Shown piece by piece: positions 51,647-60,174 of a stretch of DNA of 64,000 nucleotides. The translations under genes were made by a program, and so were the position numbers. The notes beneath the pieces were generated by a model. It was not told the DNA's origin. It saw only the letters and a list, made by a program, of their open reading frames with translations, and ran no database searches. Source of the DNA: Gordonia pseudamarae (GTDB taxonomy: Bacteria > Actinomycetota > Actinomycetes > Mycobacteriales > Mycobacteriaceae). The DNA is taken from NCBI RefSeq assembly GCF_025273675.1, contig NZ_CP045809.1, positions 1,178,001 through 1,242,000 on the forward strand, written 5' to 3'. Position 1 is the stretch's first letter; each line of letters opens with the position of its first letter.

Positions 51647-53272
51647 ATGAGTCGATCCGATGAGTTCGGATTCGCGGAGGAGGGCGGCGGCCGGCGTCGT
51701 GTCCTGCAGATAGTGCTGGCCGCGATACTGGTGGTCACGGGCGTCGCCGGCGTGCTGGTGTGGCGTGGACAGTCCGGCGGCTGCGGTGACCGTACGCCGG
51801 TGACGGTCGCCGCCGACCCCACGATTGTCGGGACTGTCCGTTCGCTGGCGGAGATCGCCGAGGACGACGGCTGCTTCGACTATCAGGTCGACGAGGTCGC
51901 CGGAGCCGACGTGCCGGGCAGGCTGACCAGCGGCGACGACAAGTCGCCGCAACTGTGGGTCGCCGACTCGCAGACCCAGGCGCGGCGGGTCAGCACACAG
52001 GTGCGCAAGACCCCCGACTACGTCACCGAATCGCTGGCTTCCACGCCGACGGTGGTGGCCGGTACCACGATCGGCCCCCTCGCCTCGTGGGTCGATGTGA
52101 TGAAGCTGCCGGACCTGAGGATGGGCAGCCCGATGGAGACCTCCACCGGGGACGCGCCGATCATCGGCGCGCTGGCCGAGGTGAAGGCGGGCAGGGCCAA
52201 GTCCAGCGAACTGATCCAGGCGCTGTCGGTCCTGGCGATCCAGCAGAACAACGCCCGGCCGGCCAACGACAGCGAGGCGACCCGGCTGAATCTGGCCAAC
52301 GTCGAGGGCATCCCGGTGGTCACCACCGAGCAGCAGTTCTCCCAGTTCCAGCGTCGGCACCCCGATTCGGCGCTGACCTCGAAGATCCCCCGGGACGGCA
52401 CGGTCATGCTCGACTATCCGCTGCTCAACACCGCGGGCCGGGGCAGCAAGGCCGCGGCGGCCGATGCGGGCGAGGAACTGGTGGCGGCGGCATCGTCGGA
52501 GCGAGGTCGCGCGGTGCTGCACGGTGCCTCCTTCCGCAACCCGGACGGCAGCGGGTTCAGTGACAAAGTGACAGTGCTCGACAGCGGCGATGCCGAAATG
52601 GTGGACAAGACGCTGCGGCAGTGGCAGGTGCTCGGTATCCCGATCCGCACCCTGTTCATGATCGACACCTCCGGGTCCATGCGGGAGTCGGCGGGGTCCT
52701 CGACGCGGGCGCAGCTGCTGACCGAGGCGTCGATGCAGGGGCTAAAGCTGTTCCCCAACAATACGCAGGGCGGTGGCTGGATCTTCGGGATCAACAAGGG
52801 CGGCCCGGGGCAGGACTGGAAGGAACTGCTCCCGATCCGCCGGTTCGACGCCGCGTCGTCACGTGGAACCCACCGGGACGATTTTGTGGCCGAGGTCACC
52901 CGTGCGATGACCGAGGATCTCGGCGGTGGCACGGGGCTGTACGACAGCGTTCTCGCGGCGTACAAGTACGTCCAGGAGGGATACGACCCGACCTACTCCA
53001 ACAGCGTCATCGTGCTGACCGACGGCCGTAACGAGGACGCCGACAGTATCGGTCTCGACGAATTGCTGGCCACCCTCAAGGAACTCGCCGACCCGGCGCG
53101 ACCGGTACTGGTATTGACCATCGGGATCTCCGCCGACGCCGACGCCGATGCGCTGGAGCAGATCGCCGAGGCCACCGGGGGCAGCAGCTATATCGCCGAG
53201 ACCGCGGCCGATATCCAGTCGGTGTTCATCAACGCGATCGCGGCGCGGGTGCAGGCGGCCCGGCAGGGCTGA
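51647..53272 (+). CDS. SBP-VWA membrane protein, paralog C
   Basis: Protein of 541 residues. The short cytoplasmic start MSRSDEFGFAEEGGGRRR is followed by a membrane helix, then the substrate-binding-like domain (GGCGDRTP..DGCFDYQ, QLWVADSQTQARRV, DAPIIGALAEVKAG, TEQQFSQFQRRH) and the VWA domain with DTSGSM (Asp340), GGGTGLYDSVLAAYKYV and TDGRNEDADS. ATG 51647 follows GAAGAAGGG; an in-frame GTG at 51635 is an alternative. It sits between paralog B and a decayed fragment. Identity to B and D is visibly greater in the VWA half. Confidence 0.85.
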   Translation: MSRSDEFGFAEEGGGRRRVLQIVLAAILVVTGVAGVLVWRGQSGGCGDRTPVTVAADPTIVGTVRSLAEIAEDDGCFDYQVDEVAGADVPGRLTSGDDKSPQLWVADSQTQARRVSTQVRKTPDYVTESLASTPTVVAGTTIGPLASWVDVMKLPDLRMGSPMETSTGDAPIIGALAEVKAGRAKSSELIQALSVLAIQQNNARPANDSEATRLNLANVEGIPVVTTEQQFSQFQRRHPDSALTSKIPRDGTVMLDYPLLNTAGRGSKAAAADAGEELVAAASSERGRAVLHGASFRNPDGSGFSDKVTVLDSGDAEMVDKTLRQWQVLGIPIRTLFMIDTSGSMRESAGSSTRAQLLTEASMQGLKLFPNNTQGGGWIFGINKGGPGQDWKELLPIRRFDAASSRGTHRDDFVAEVTRAMTEDLGGGTGLYDSVLAAYKYVQEGYDPTYSNSVIVLTDGRNEDADSIGLDELLATLKELADPARPVLVLTIGISADADADALEQIAEATGGSSYIAETAADIQSVFINAIAARVQAARQG

Positions 53273-53275
53273 CCC

Positions 53276-53511
53276 GTGATGGGACTCGCACCCGGTGGGC
53301 AGGGCGCCGGTCCGGGTCCCCTCGACGTACCGCCGTGGCCACCAACCGGGGTGTGGGTGGCCACGGCGCTGGCTCTGGTCTGCGCGCTTGTCGGCGGTGT
53401 TCTTGTGTGGCACAACGTATCCGGTGGCCGTGGTGATCGTGGTGCCGTGGTGATCGTGGTGCGGTGACGGTCGTCGCCGAGGCCGGATCCGGCTCTTCGG
53501 AGCATTCCGGG
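53276..53511 (+). pseudogene. Remnant of a fifth SBP-VWA paralog (N-terminal fragment)
   Basis: A 63-residue reading frame starts MMGLAPGGQGAGPG, then TGVWVATALALVCALVGGVLVWHN, matching the membrane helix of paralogs B-D. It ends at GRGDRGAVVIVVR, where the family normally continues as CGGDRTDITVVADPTIA. The next frame carries TVVAEAGSGSS, which continues the pattern out of frame. The local GATCGTGGTGCCGTGGTGAT repetition suggests slippage caused the frameshift. The conserved cysteine is lost. It is probably nonfunctional. Confidence 0.7.
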
Positions 53512-53766
53512 TAGCCCGTTACTTCCTTGGTCGGAAAAAATATCGACGGTGGAGATTAAAGGCAATTGCGCAAATACTATATGAAATCTTGAATTGCGAA
53601 TGTCATCGGCAAGATGCATCGCGGCTTCTGGCTGATTCTCAGAATATCCACTACCATCCATTCCTGTCGGGGTTTCGAAAAGCCGAAGTAAGTGCGTCTT
53701 CTCGGGGTGTGGGTCATCGGAAGGTGGCTGCGCCTACTTCGGTGTGGAACAACGAGTGGGGAGACG
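53512..53766. other. AT-rich island before SBP-VWA paralog D
   Basis: About 255 bp with markedly lower GC (for example GGAAAAAATATCGACGGTGG and ACTATATGAAATCTTGAATT), unlike the ~67% GC around it. It follows the paralog remnant and ends in the ribosome binding site of paralog D. It holds a weak inverted repeat CCGAAGTA (53683-53690) / TACTTCGG (53735-53742). It may be a promoter region or scar of transferred DNA. Confidence 0.6.
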
Positions 53767-55455
53767 ATGGTGCGGCACGGCACTTCCGGTGGGCATGGGC
53801 ATGGCGGTTCGGCTGCGATATCGGGCGGATTCTCCATCAGCGAGTCCGAATCCGACGGCGACGCCGGGCGTGGTCGCGGCCGTCCGGGGATGTGGGTGCT
53901 CACCGCGCTTGCCCTGGTGGTGATCCTGATCAGTGGGGTCATCCTGTGGCGCAGCGTCGGGGGCAGCTGTGGTGGTGACCGCACCGATATCACGGTGGTG
54001 GCGGACCCGACCATCGCGCCGACACTGACCTCCCTGGCCGAGAAGGCATCGCAGGATTCGTGTTTCGACTACCGGGTCGACGCGCTCGCCGGTGGCGCCG
54101 TGCCCGAACTGCTCACCGGTACCGACAACGTCCCCGACCTGTGGGTGGCCGATTCGCAATACCGTGCTCGCCGGGTTGCCGCACAGGTCCGCCTCGGCTC
54201 CGGGGCGGTGACGCAGTCGCTGGCCACCTCCCCCGCGGTGGTGGTGAGCACGCGCAGCATCACCTTCGACACCTGGGTGGACGTGATGAAACTGGTCAAC
54301 CTGCGGATCGGCAACCCGGCATCGTCGACCCTGGCCGACGCTCCGATCATCGGCGCACTCGACGCCGCGGCATCGGGCAAGGTGAACGGTCGCTCGCTCC
54401 TGACGGCGATGGCGGAGATGGCCGCCCAGCGCAACAACGTGGCACCGCTGGAGGACACCGAACAGGCGCGATTGACGCTGGCCAATTCCTCCACCGTCCC
54501 GGTGGTCACGTCCGAACAGCAGTACCTGCAGTTCCTGCGGGGCAACGCGGGCTCCCGGCTCCTGGCCACCACACCCGCCGCGGGAACCGTGCTCGTCGAC
54601 TATCCGCTGGTCGTCGCGGGGGGTGAGAACCGTGACCGCGCCGAGAAGGCGGGCCAGACGCTGACGAACACGGCCCGCTCGGATGCCGGGCAGGAGATCC
54701 TCAACAGTGCCGGATTCCGCGATCCCGACGGCTCCGGGGTCGGCGACGCCGTCAAAACCCTGTCCGTGGAACCAGGCAAGCTCGACGCCGCACTCGATCA
54801 GTGGCACGATCTGAGCCTGCCCACCCGCACGATCATGGCCATCGACACCTCCGGTTCGATGGCCGCTGCGGCGGGCGACTCGACGCGGGCGGGACTGCTC
54901 ACCGAGGCCGTGACCAATGCCTTCACGCTGATCCCGCGCAACGGCGTGGTCGGCGTGTGGATCTTCGGGATCGACAAGGGCGGCCGCGGTACGGACTGGA
55001 AAGAAGTAGTGCCCTCCCGGCGCCTGGACGCCAAGGTGGGCAACCAGGTGCAGCGGGAGATGCTGGTCGCCGGGGTGCGGGAGGCGATGACCACCGAACT
55101 CGGCGGCGGAACCGGGCTGTACGACACGATCCTGGCCGGGTACAAGACTATGCTGGACACCTACGACCCCAACTACTCGAACACCTTCACGGTGCTCACC
55201 GACGGGCGCAACGAGGACTCGCAGAGCATGTCGCTGAGCGAACTGCTCAAGCAGCTCAAGGCGCTGGCAGATCCGGGCCGTCCGGTGCGGGTCATGGCGA
55301 TGGGCATCTCCCGGGACGCCGATGTCGCATCACTGACCGCGATCACCGACGTCACCGGCGGGGCGACCTTCGTGGCGACCGATCCGAGCAAGATCAGAAC
55401 CTTGTTCGAGGATGCGGCGCGGACGCGGCTGGCCTCCGCGGGCAGCACCAGATGA
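53767..55455 (+). CDS. SBP-VWA membrane protein, paralog D
   Basis: Protein of 562 residues. A ~42-residue Gly/His/Ser-rich N-terminus (MVRHGTSGGHGHGG) is followed by a membrane helix (MWVLTALALVVILISGVILW). The substrate-binding-like domain has SCGGDRTD..DSCFDYR, DLWVADSQYRARRVA, DAPIIGALDAAASGK and SEQQYLQFLRGN. The VWA domain has DTSGSM (Asp360), GGGTGLYDTILAGYKTMLDTYDPNYSN and TDGRNEDSQS. The ATG at 53767 is preceded by GGGGAG. It is separated from paralogs B-C by a remnant and an AT-rich island and probably has its own promoter. Confidence 0.86.
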   Translation: MVRHGTSGGHGHGGSAAISGGFSISESESDGDAGRGRGRPGMWVLTALALVVILISGVILWRSVGGSCGGDRTDITVVADPTIAPTLTSLAEKASQDSCFDYRVDALAGGAVPELLTGTDNVPDLWVADSQYRARRVAAQVRLGSGAVTQSLATSPAVVVSTRSITFDTWVDVMKLVNLRIGNPASSTLADAPIIGALDAAASGKVNGRSLLTAMAEMAAQRNNVAPLEDTEQARLTLANSSTVPVVTSEQQYLQFLRGNAGSRLLATTPAAGTVLVDYPLVVAGGENRDRAEKAGQTLTNTARSDAGQEILNSAGFRDPDGSGVGDAVKTLSVEPGKLDAALDQWHDLSLPTRTIMAIDTSGSMAAAAGDSTRAGLLTEAVTNAFTLIPRNGVVGVWIFGIDKGGRGTDWKEVVPSRRLDAKVGNQVQREMLVAGVREAMTTELGGGTGLYDTILAGYKTMLDTYDPNYSNTFTVLTDGRNEDSQSMSLSELLKQLKALADPGRPVRVMAMGISRDADVASLTAITDVTGGATFVATDPSKIRTLFEDAARTRLASAGSTR

Positions 55456-55545
55456 TCGCGCCGGATGTCCGTTTTCTGAGGATTTGCTGGTGATCCGGCC
55501 CCGTGGCGTGCAATCTTGCGGGGGTACACGGCACAATCTGGAGTC

Positions 55546-56004
55546 ATGACCTCTACGAGAGCGCCCGAGCGCGGGGCTGTGATGCGTGCGTCCGGACTGG
55601 CTGCGACCGTTGCGGTGGTCGGGCTGGCCGTCGGAGCCTGCGGTGACGACTCGGATTCGGCCGACACGACCACGACCACCAGCGCCGAGAACGTCGCCGT
55701 CTCCTACAAGGACGGCACCTACTCCGCCACCGGCCCGTACGTCACCCCCGGTGGCGAGCAGAACATCGGGGTGACGGTGACCCTCGCGGCCGGCACCGTC
55801 ACCGCCCTGGAACTCGACCGGAGCTACGCCAAGGGCACTTCGGCGTCGTTCCAGGAGAAGTTCGCGAGCGGTATCGACGAACTCGTGATCGGCAAGAGCA
55901 TCGATGAGCTCGACGACGTCAAAAAGGTCGCCGGTTCCTCGCTCACGTCGGGCGGATTCAAGAAGGCCATCGCCCAGATCAAGGAGGATGCCGCCGCCGG
56001 ATAG
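55546..56004 (+). CDS. FMN-binding domain lipoprotein
   Basis: Secreted lipoprotein of 152 residues. A signal peptide with lipobox LAVGAC (Cys32) is followed by a Thr/Ser-rich linker (residues 36-45), and the FMN-binding-domain core GTYSATGPYVTPGGEQNIGVTVTLAAGTVTALELD ends with GIDELVIGKSIDELDDVKKVAGSSLTSGGFKKAI. Covalent FMN would attach at the C-terminal Ser/Thr region. ATG 55546 follows TCTGGAG. It may act in an extracytoplasmic electron transfer. It lies 90 bp after paralog D. Confidence 0.85.
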   Translation: MTSTRAPERGAVMRASGLAATVAVVGLAVGACGDDSDSADTTTTTSAENVAVSYKDGTYSATGPYVTPGGEQNIGVTVTLAAGTVTALELDRSYAKGTSASFQEKFASGIDELVIGKSIDELDDVKKVAGSSLTSGGFKKAIAQIKEDAAAG

Positions 56005-56028
56005 CGTCCCACCACCGGCAACGCTACA

Positions 56029-56066
56029 GCGGCCGTACCACTCCGAGAGGGGGTTGGTGCGGCCGC
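56029..56066. terminator. Terminator-like hairpin between convergent genes
   Basis: Arms GCGGCCGTACCA (56029-56040) and TGGTGCGGCCGC (56055-56066) pair over 12 bp with one wobble and a 14-nt loop between the FMN lipoprotein and glutamine synthetase genes. Confidence 0.7.
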
Positions 56067-56091
56067 CGTCGCGTTTCGGCCGCCCTGCCGA

Positions 56092-58263
56092 TCAGAGGAT
56101 GGTCAGCATTTCATTGTAGGTGGGCAGCGGCCACATGTCGTCGGCCACGATGGATTCCATCTTGTCGGCGATGGCACGTGCCTCGGTCATCGCCGGGATC
56201 AGCGTGTCCAGGGCATATTTCGCCTCGGCCTCCACGTCGTCGCCGCCGAAGGCGCCGATCGCCTCCTCGATGGTGGCGAGTGCGCTGTTGAAGTCCTTGA
56301 CGTACTTGTTGAGGGTCAGCAGCATCGGCGTCTCGGTCTGGATGCCCGCGGCGAGCAGTTGGGCGGCGGTACCGGCGAGTTCACCCAGGTACCGGATCGC
56401 GGCGGGCAGAATCATCGTCTTGCCCACCTCCAGCGTTTCCTTGGCCTCCACCAGGATTGTCAGCGCGTACTGCTCGAGGACGACGTCCTTGCGCGCCTGC
56501 AGTTCCCGATTGCTGAGAATGCCGTAGTCCGACAACAGATCCTTGATCTCGGGCTTGTCGTACTGGGCGATGGCCTCGACCGTGGTTCGCAGATTGAGCA
56601 AACCACGCCCGGCGGCCTCGTCCTGCCATTCCTGTGAATAACCGTCGCCGTTGAACACGACCATGCCGTGTTCGACGATGATCTCTTCGAGGACCTTCTG
56701 CACGGCGTCGTGGAATGCGGTGCCCGCCTCGATCTCCCGCTCCAGGAAGGACGCGACGTGGTCGATGGATTCGGCCAGCATCGCGTTGATCGCGATCATC
56801 GGGTCGGCGATCGACTGGTTGGAGCCGGGTGCGCGGAACTCGAATCGGTTACCGGTGAACGCGAACGGGCTCGTCCGGTTGCGGTCACCGGCGTCGGCCT
56901 TGAGCGGCGGCAGGGTGTCCACGCCCAGTTCGAGAACGCCCGACTCCTTGCTGGCCTTGGCGCCGCCCTTGGCGATCTGGTCGAACACGTCCATCAACTG
57001 GTCGCCGAGGAAGATCGAGATGATGGCCGGCGGGGCCTCGTTGGCGCCGAGCCGGTGATCATTGGAGGCCGAGGCGATCGAGGCGCGCAGCAGCCCGCCG
57101 TACTTGTGTACGCCCCGGATGATGGCCGCACAGAACACCAGGAACTGCTCGTTGTCGTGCGGGGTGTCGCCGGGGTTGAGCAGGTTGCCCTGATTGTTGT
57201 TGCCGAGCGAGAAGTTGACGTGCTTGCCCGAACCATTGACCCCGGCGAACGGCTTCTCGTGCAGCAGCGCCACCATCCCGTAGCGTTCGGCGACCCGCTT
57301 CATCGTCGTCATCATGAGCTGCTGGTGATCGTGGGCGAGATTGGACTTCTCGAAGACCGGGGCGATCTCGAACTGCCCGGGGGCCACCTCGTTGTGCCGG
57401 GTCTTGGCCGGGATGCCCTGCTTGAACAGTTCCCTGTCGAATTCGATCATGAATGCCAGCACCCGCTCGGGGATGGCGCCGAAGTAGTGGTCGTCGAACT
57501 CCTGGCCCTTGGACGGTTTGGCGCCGAACAGGGTTCGATTGGCGACCGCCAGATCGGGACGGGCGTAGTAGAAGTGGCGGTCGATCAGGAAGTACTCCTG
57601 TTCGGCTCCGGCATAGGAGACCACGGTGTCCACGTCGGTGTGCCCGAACAGGGTGAGCAGGCGCATCGCCTGCTTGCTCATCGCCTGCTGACTGCGCAAC
57701 AGCGGTGTCTTCTTGTCGAGGGCCTCACCGGTCCACGAGATGAAGATCGTGGGGATGCACAGGGTGTTCCCGTTGGGGTTCTCCAGTATGTAGGCGGGGC
57801 TGGTGACATCCCAGCCGGTGTAGCCGCGGGCCTCGAAGGTGCCGCGCAGGCCACCGTTGGGGAAGCTCGACGCGTCGGGTTCGCCCTGTAGCAGCGTCTT
57901 GCCCTGGAACTCCGCGAGGGAGGCGCCGGTGCCGTCGGGTTCGAGGAAGGAGTCGTGCTTTTCCGCGGTGAACCCGGTGAGTGGGTAGAAGACGTGCGCG
58001 TAGTGCGAGGCGCCCTTCTCGATGGCCCAGTCCTTCATCGCCGATGCCACGAAGTCGGCGAGCGTCGGGTCGAGTGGTGCTCCGGTGTCGATGGTGGCCG
58101 CGACGGCCTTGTACACGTTCTTGGGCAGACGCGTCTTCATCACCGGCAGGGAGAAGACGTTGCGGCCGAAGGTGTCGGCGAGTGGTTCGGGGAAACCTGG
58201 CGCCGGGACCGAGTAGGTGGTGATGGCCTCGATGGCCTGACGACGCGATGTGCTGCCACTCAT
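56092..58263 (-). CDS. Type III glutamine synthetase (GlnN-like)
   Basis: Type III glutamine synthetase, 723 residues, forming glutamine from glutamate, ammonia and ATP. Signatures include [23 protein letters not shown], the metal and ATP sites [22 protein letters not shown] and [75 protein letters not shown], and a C-terminal helical region. The length fits GSIII, not the 450-residue GSI. ATG 58263 ([17 protein letters not shown]) is chosen. The longer frame to 58416 is not family-like. This is additional to the GSI enzymes typical of such genomes. Confidence 0.95.
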   Translation of the reverse strand: MSGSTSRRQAIEAITTYSVPAPGFPEPLADTFGRNVFSLPVMKTRLPKNVYKAVAATIDTGAPLDPTLADFVASAMKDWAIEKGASHYAHVFYPLTGFTAEKHDSFLEPDGTGASLAEFQGKTLLQGEPDASSFPNGGLRGTFEARGYTGWDVTSPAYILENPNGNTLCIPTIFISWTGEALDKKTPLLRSQQAMSKQAMRLLTLFGHTDVDTVVSYAGAEQEYFLIDRHFYYARPDLAVANRTLFGAKPSKGQEFDDHYFGAIPERVLAFMIEFDRELFKQGIPAKTRHNEVAPGQFEIAPVFEKSNLAHDHQQLMMTTMKRVAERYGMVALLHEKPFAGVNGSGKHVNFSLGNNNQGNLLNPGDTPHDNEQFLVFCAAIIRGVHKYGGLLRASIASASNDHRLGANEAPPAIISIFLGDQLMDVFDQIAKGGAKASKESGVLELGVDTLPPLKADAGDRNRTSPFAFTGNRFEFRAPGSNQSIADPMIAINAMLAESIDHVASFLEREIEAGTAFHDAVQKVLEEIIVEHGMVVFNGDGYSQEWQDEAAGRGLLNLRTTVEAIAQYDKPEIKDLLSDYGILSNRELQARKDVVLEQYALTILVEAKETLEVGKTMILPAAIRYLGELAGTAAQLLAAGIQTETPMLLTLNKYVKDFNSALATIEEAIGAFGGDDVEAEAKYALDTLIPAMTEARAIADKMESIVADDMWPLPTYNEMLTIL

Positions 58264-58518
58264 GGGAGCTCCCTTGGTGCGGTGGGTGATGCCGGAAGCT
58301 GACGCTATGGCGACCCCGTACCGTGGCCATTTCCTGAGTGTGACGCCCGTGAAAACATGCCGACCACCGCCACGGCGGCAAGTGGTGTATCTCATACCGG
58401 GAATCCGCGCCAACAATGCGGGGTGTGTCGGACCGCACAGTGGACTCAGTTACCATCGCAGGCACTTGTTTTTATCAAATGCGCTTGGTCTATCACATGC
58501 AGTGGAAAGGGCCCGACC

Positions 58519-58965
58519 GTGACGAAGGTACGCCACGAGGCGAAGACGCAGGTCCCGCGCGAACGGGTGTTCGCCTACGTCGACGACTATCGGAGTGTCC
58601 CGGACTGGATGTTCGGGGTCAGCAGGTTCGAACCGGTGACCGAGAAGACCTCCGGTGTGGGATCGGTCTTCGACGCCTCGATGAAGCTGGGTCCCAAGAC
58701 CCTGCACACCACGCTCAAGTGCACCGAGTGGGTGCGCGAGGAGAAGATCGTGCTGGAGTCCGTCGACGGTTTGGACGTCAGTTGCATCTGGTCGTTCGCC
58801 GGGTCGGCGGAGGAGACACGCGTGGTCGTCGAGGTCGACTATCGTCTGCCGGGGGGCCTCGCCGGACGTGCGCTGGGCGCGATCGTCGAACCGGCTATCG
58901 CCGGGGCGATCAAGCACACCGAGTCCGAGCTGATCAAGGGTCTGACCGCCGCCGGTGCCGCCTGA
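58519..58965 (+). CDS. SRPBCC-fold protein
   Basis: Hydrophobic-ligand-binding fold protein of 148 residues (TKVRHEAKTQVPRERVFAYVDDYRSVPDWMFGVSRFEPV..SCIWSFAGSAEETRVVVEVDYRLPGGLAGRALGAIVEPAI). It is related to the SRPBCC gene at 49244 in fold but not close in sequence. GTG at 58519 follows GGAAAGGG. It is convergent with the esterase gene, with 10 bp between the stops. The ligand is unknown. Confidence 0.85.
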   Translation: MTKVRHEAKTQVPRERVFAYVDDYRSVPDWMFGVSRFEPVTEKTSGVGSVFDASMKLGPKTLHTTLKCTEWVREEKIVLESVDGLDVSCIWSFAGSAEETRVVVEVDYRLPGGLAGRALGAIVEPAIAGAIKHTESELIKGLTAAGAA

Positions 58966-58975
58966 GGGCGGCCGG

Positions 58976-60124
58976 TCAGGTCTCCAGCAGTTGCCGGATG
59001 ATCATCGGGGCCACGCCCCTGGCCTCGGGCAGGGCCAGCGTCATCGCCCAGTTGTGGATGCCGCCCCGTCGCAGGTCGAACCAGATCTGTGATCCCGGCG
59101 TCGCCGCCGCCTTGCGGGACAGCGCGAAGGAATCGACATAGAGCAGATCCACCGAACCGCTGTAGACGAACGTCTGCGGCAGGCCGCGCAGGTCGCCGAA
59201 CAGTGGGCTGACCCGACGATCGCGGATGCTGAGATTGCCGGCCCAGAGCTGGGCGGTGGCCCGCATCCACGGAATGTTGAGCAGCGGATCGAAGTACGGG
59301 GTGGGGGCGGTATTGGACATGGTCAGGTCGAGCCAGGGCGAGGACAGCACCAGTGACGCGGGTACCGCCCGGTGCTGGGTCACCAACCGCTGGGTCGCGG
59401 CCAGCGCGAGGCCGGCCCCCGCGGAATCGGCGAGAACGCTGACGTTGGCCGCGCCGTAGGTGCTCATCTGTTCGGTGAAGAAATCGGCCATCATCGGCAC
59501 CGCACCGGCGGCATGGGCGGTCGGCGCGTTCGGATACAGCGGGACGACCACCGTGGCGCCGGTGGCACGGACCAGGTTGAGATAGTACGACCAGTGCATT
59601 GCCGTCGCGGGGAGCACGAATCCGCCGCCGTGGACGGCGATCACGGTCCGGTGCCGGTACCTGGTCGCGGCCTCGCTCGTGGGTGCGCCAGCATTGCGCT
59701 TGGGCGTGATCCGCCACACATTCCAGCCGCGGTAGTTGTCCACCTTCATGTCCGCGCCCGACACCTCGGTGGTCGGTGGCCGCTCCGGATCGGCGGCCTC
59801 GGGCTTGTCGGTCGGTACCGTGGGCTTCTTCATCAGCGGTGAGAACAATTGCAGGGCCGTGACGCCGGAACGGGTCAACGGCGAGACCGAGCCGGTGAAC
59901 TTCGGGTTCTCCGACGCCGGTTGCATGCCCGATTCGGGCGTGGGCGTCGACGTCGCCGCACCGGCTTCGGGCTGCTGGGGGGCTGCGATCGCCGGGGCCA
60001 CCGCCAGGGGTGCGCCGCTCAGGAAGATCGTCGCGCCGAGTGCCGCCGTCAGCATCCGTGCCGGACTCCGGCGCACGTCCGGTTTCCGGCGCGTGCCGGA
60101 ACGGGGCTGGTCGTCGGCGATCAC
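58976..60124 (-). CDS. Secreted alpha/beta-hydrolase, HSL family
   Basis: Esterase or lipase-like hydrolase of 382 residues. An Arg-rich N-terminus and signal peptide (SPARMLTAALGATIFLSGAP) precede a ~50-residue Pro/Thr/Glu-rich linker and the catalytic domain. The oxyanion motif is HGGGFVLP. The nucleophile elbow is ADSAGAG instead of the usual GDSAG. The acid is in the VYSGSVDLLYVDS region, and the base His is in RGGIHNWAM. GTG 60124 is used; ATG 60056 is an alternative. The open frame continues upstream antisense to the acyltransferase gene and is rejected. The substrate is likely a short acyl ester. Confidence 0.82.
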   Translation of the reverse strand: MIADDQPRSGTRRKPDVRRSPARMLTAALGATIFLSGAPLAVAPAIAAPQQPEAGAATSTPTPESGMQPASENPKFTGSVSPLTRSGVTALQLFSPLMKKPTVPTDKPEAADPERPPTTEVSGADMKVDNYRGWNVWRITPKRNAGAPTSEAATRYRHRTVIAVHGGGFVLPATAMHWSYYLNLVRATGATVVVPLYPNAPTAHAAGAVPMMADFFTEQMSTYGAANVSVLADSAGAGLALAATQRLVTQHRAVPASLVLSSPWLDLTMSNTAPTPYFDPLLNIPWMRATAQLWAGNLSIRDRRVSPLFGDLRGLPQTFVYSGSVDLLYVDSFALSRKAAATPGSQIWFDLRRGGIHNWAMTLALPEARGVAPMIIRQLLET

Positions 60125-60174
60125 TCCGTCGTGTATACCAGGAAATTCGAAACAGGAGGCGTCGATGACCGGAG

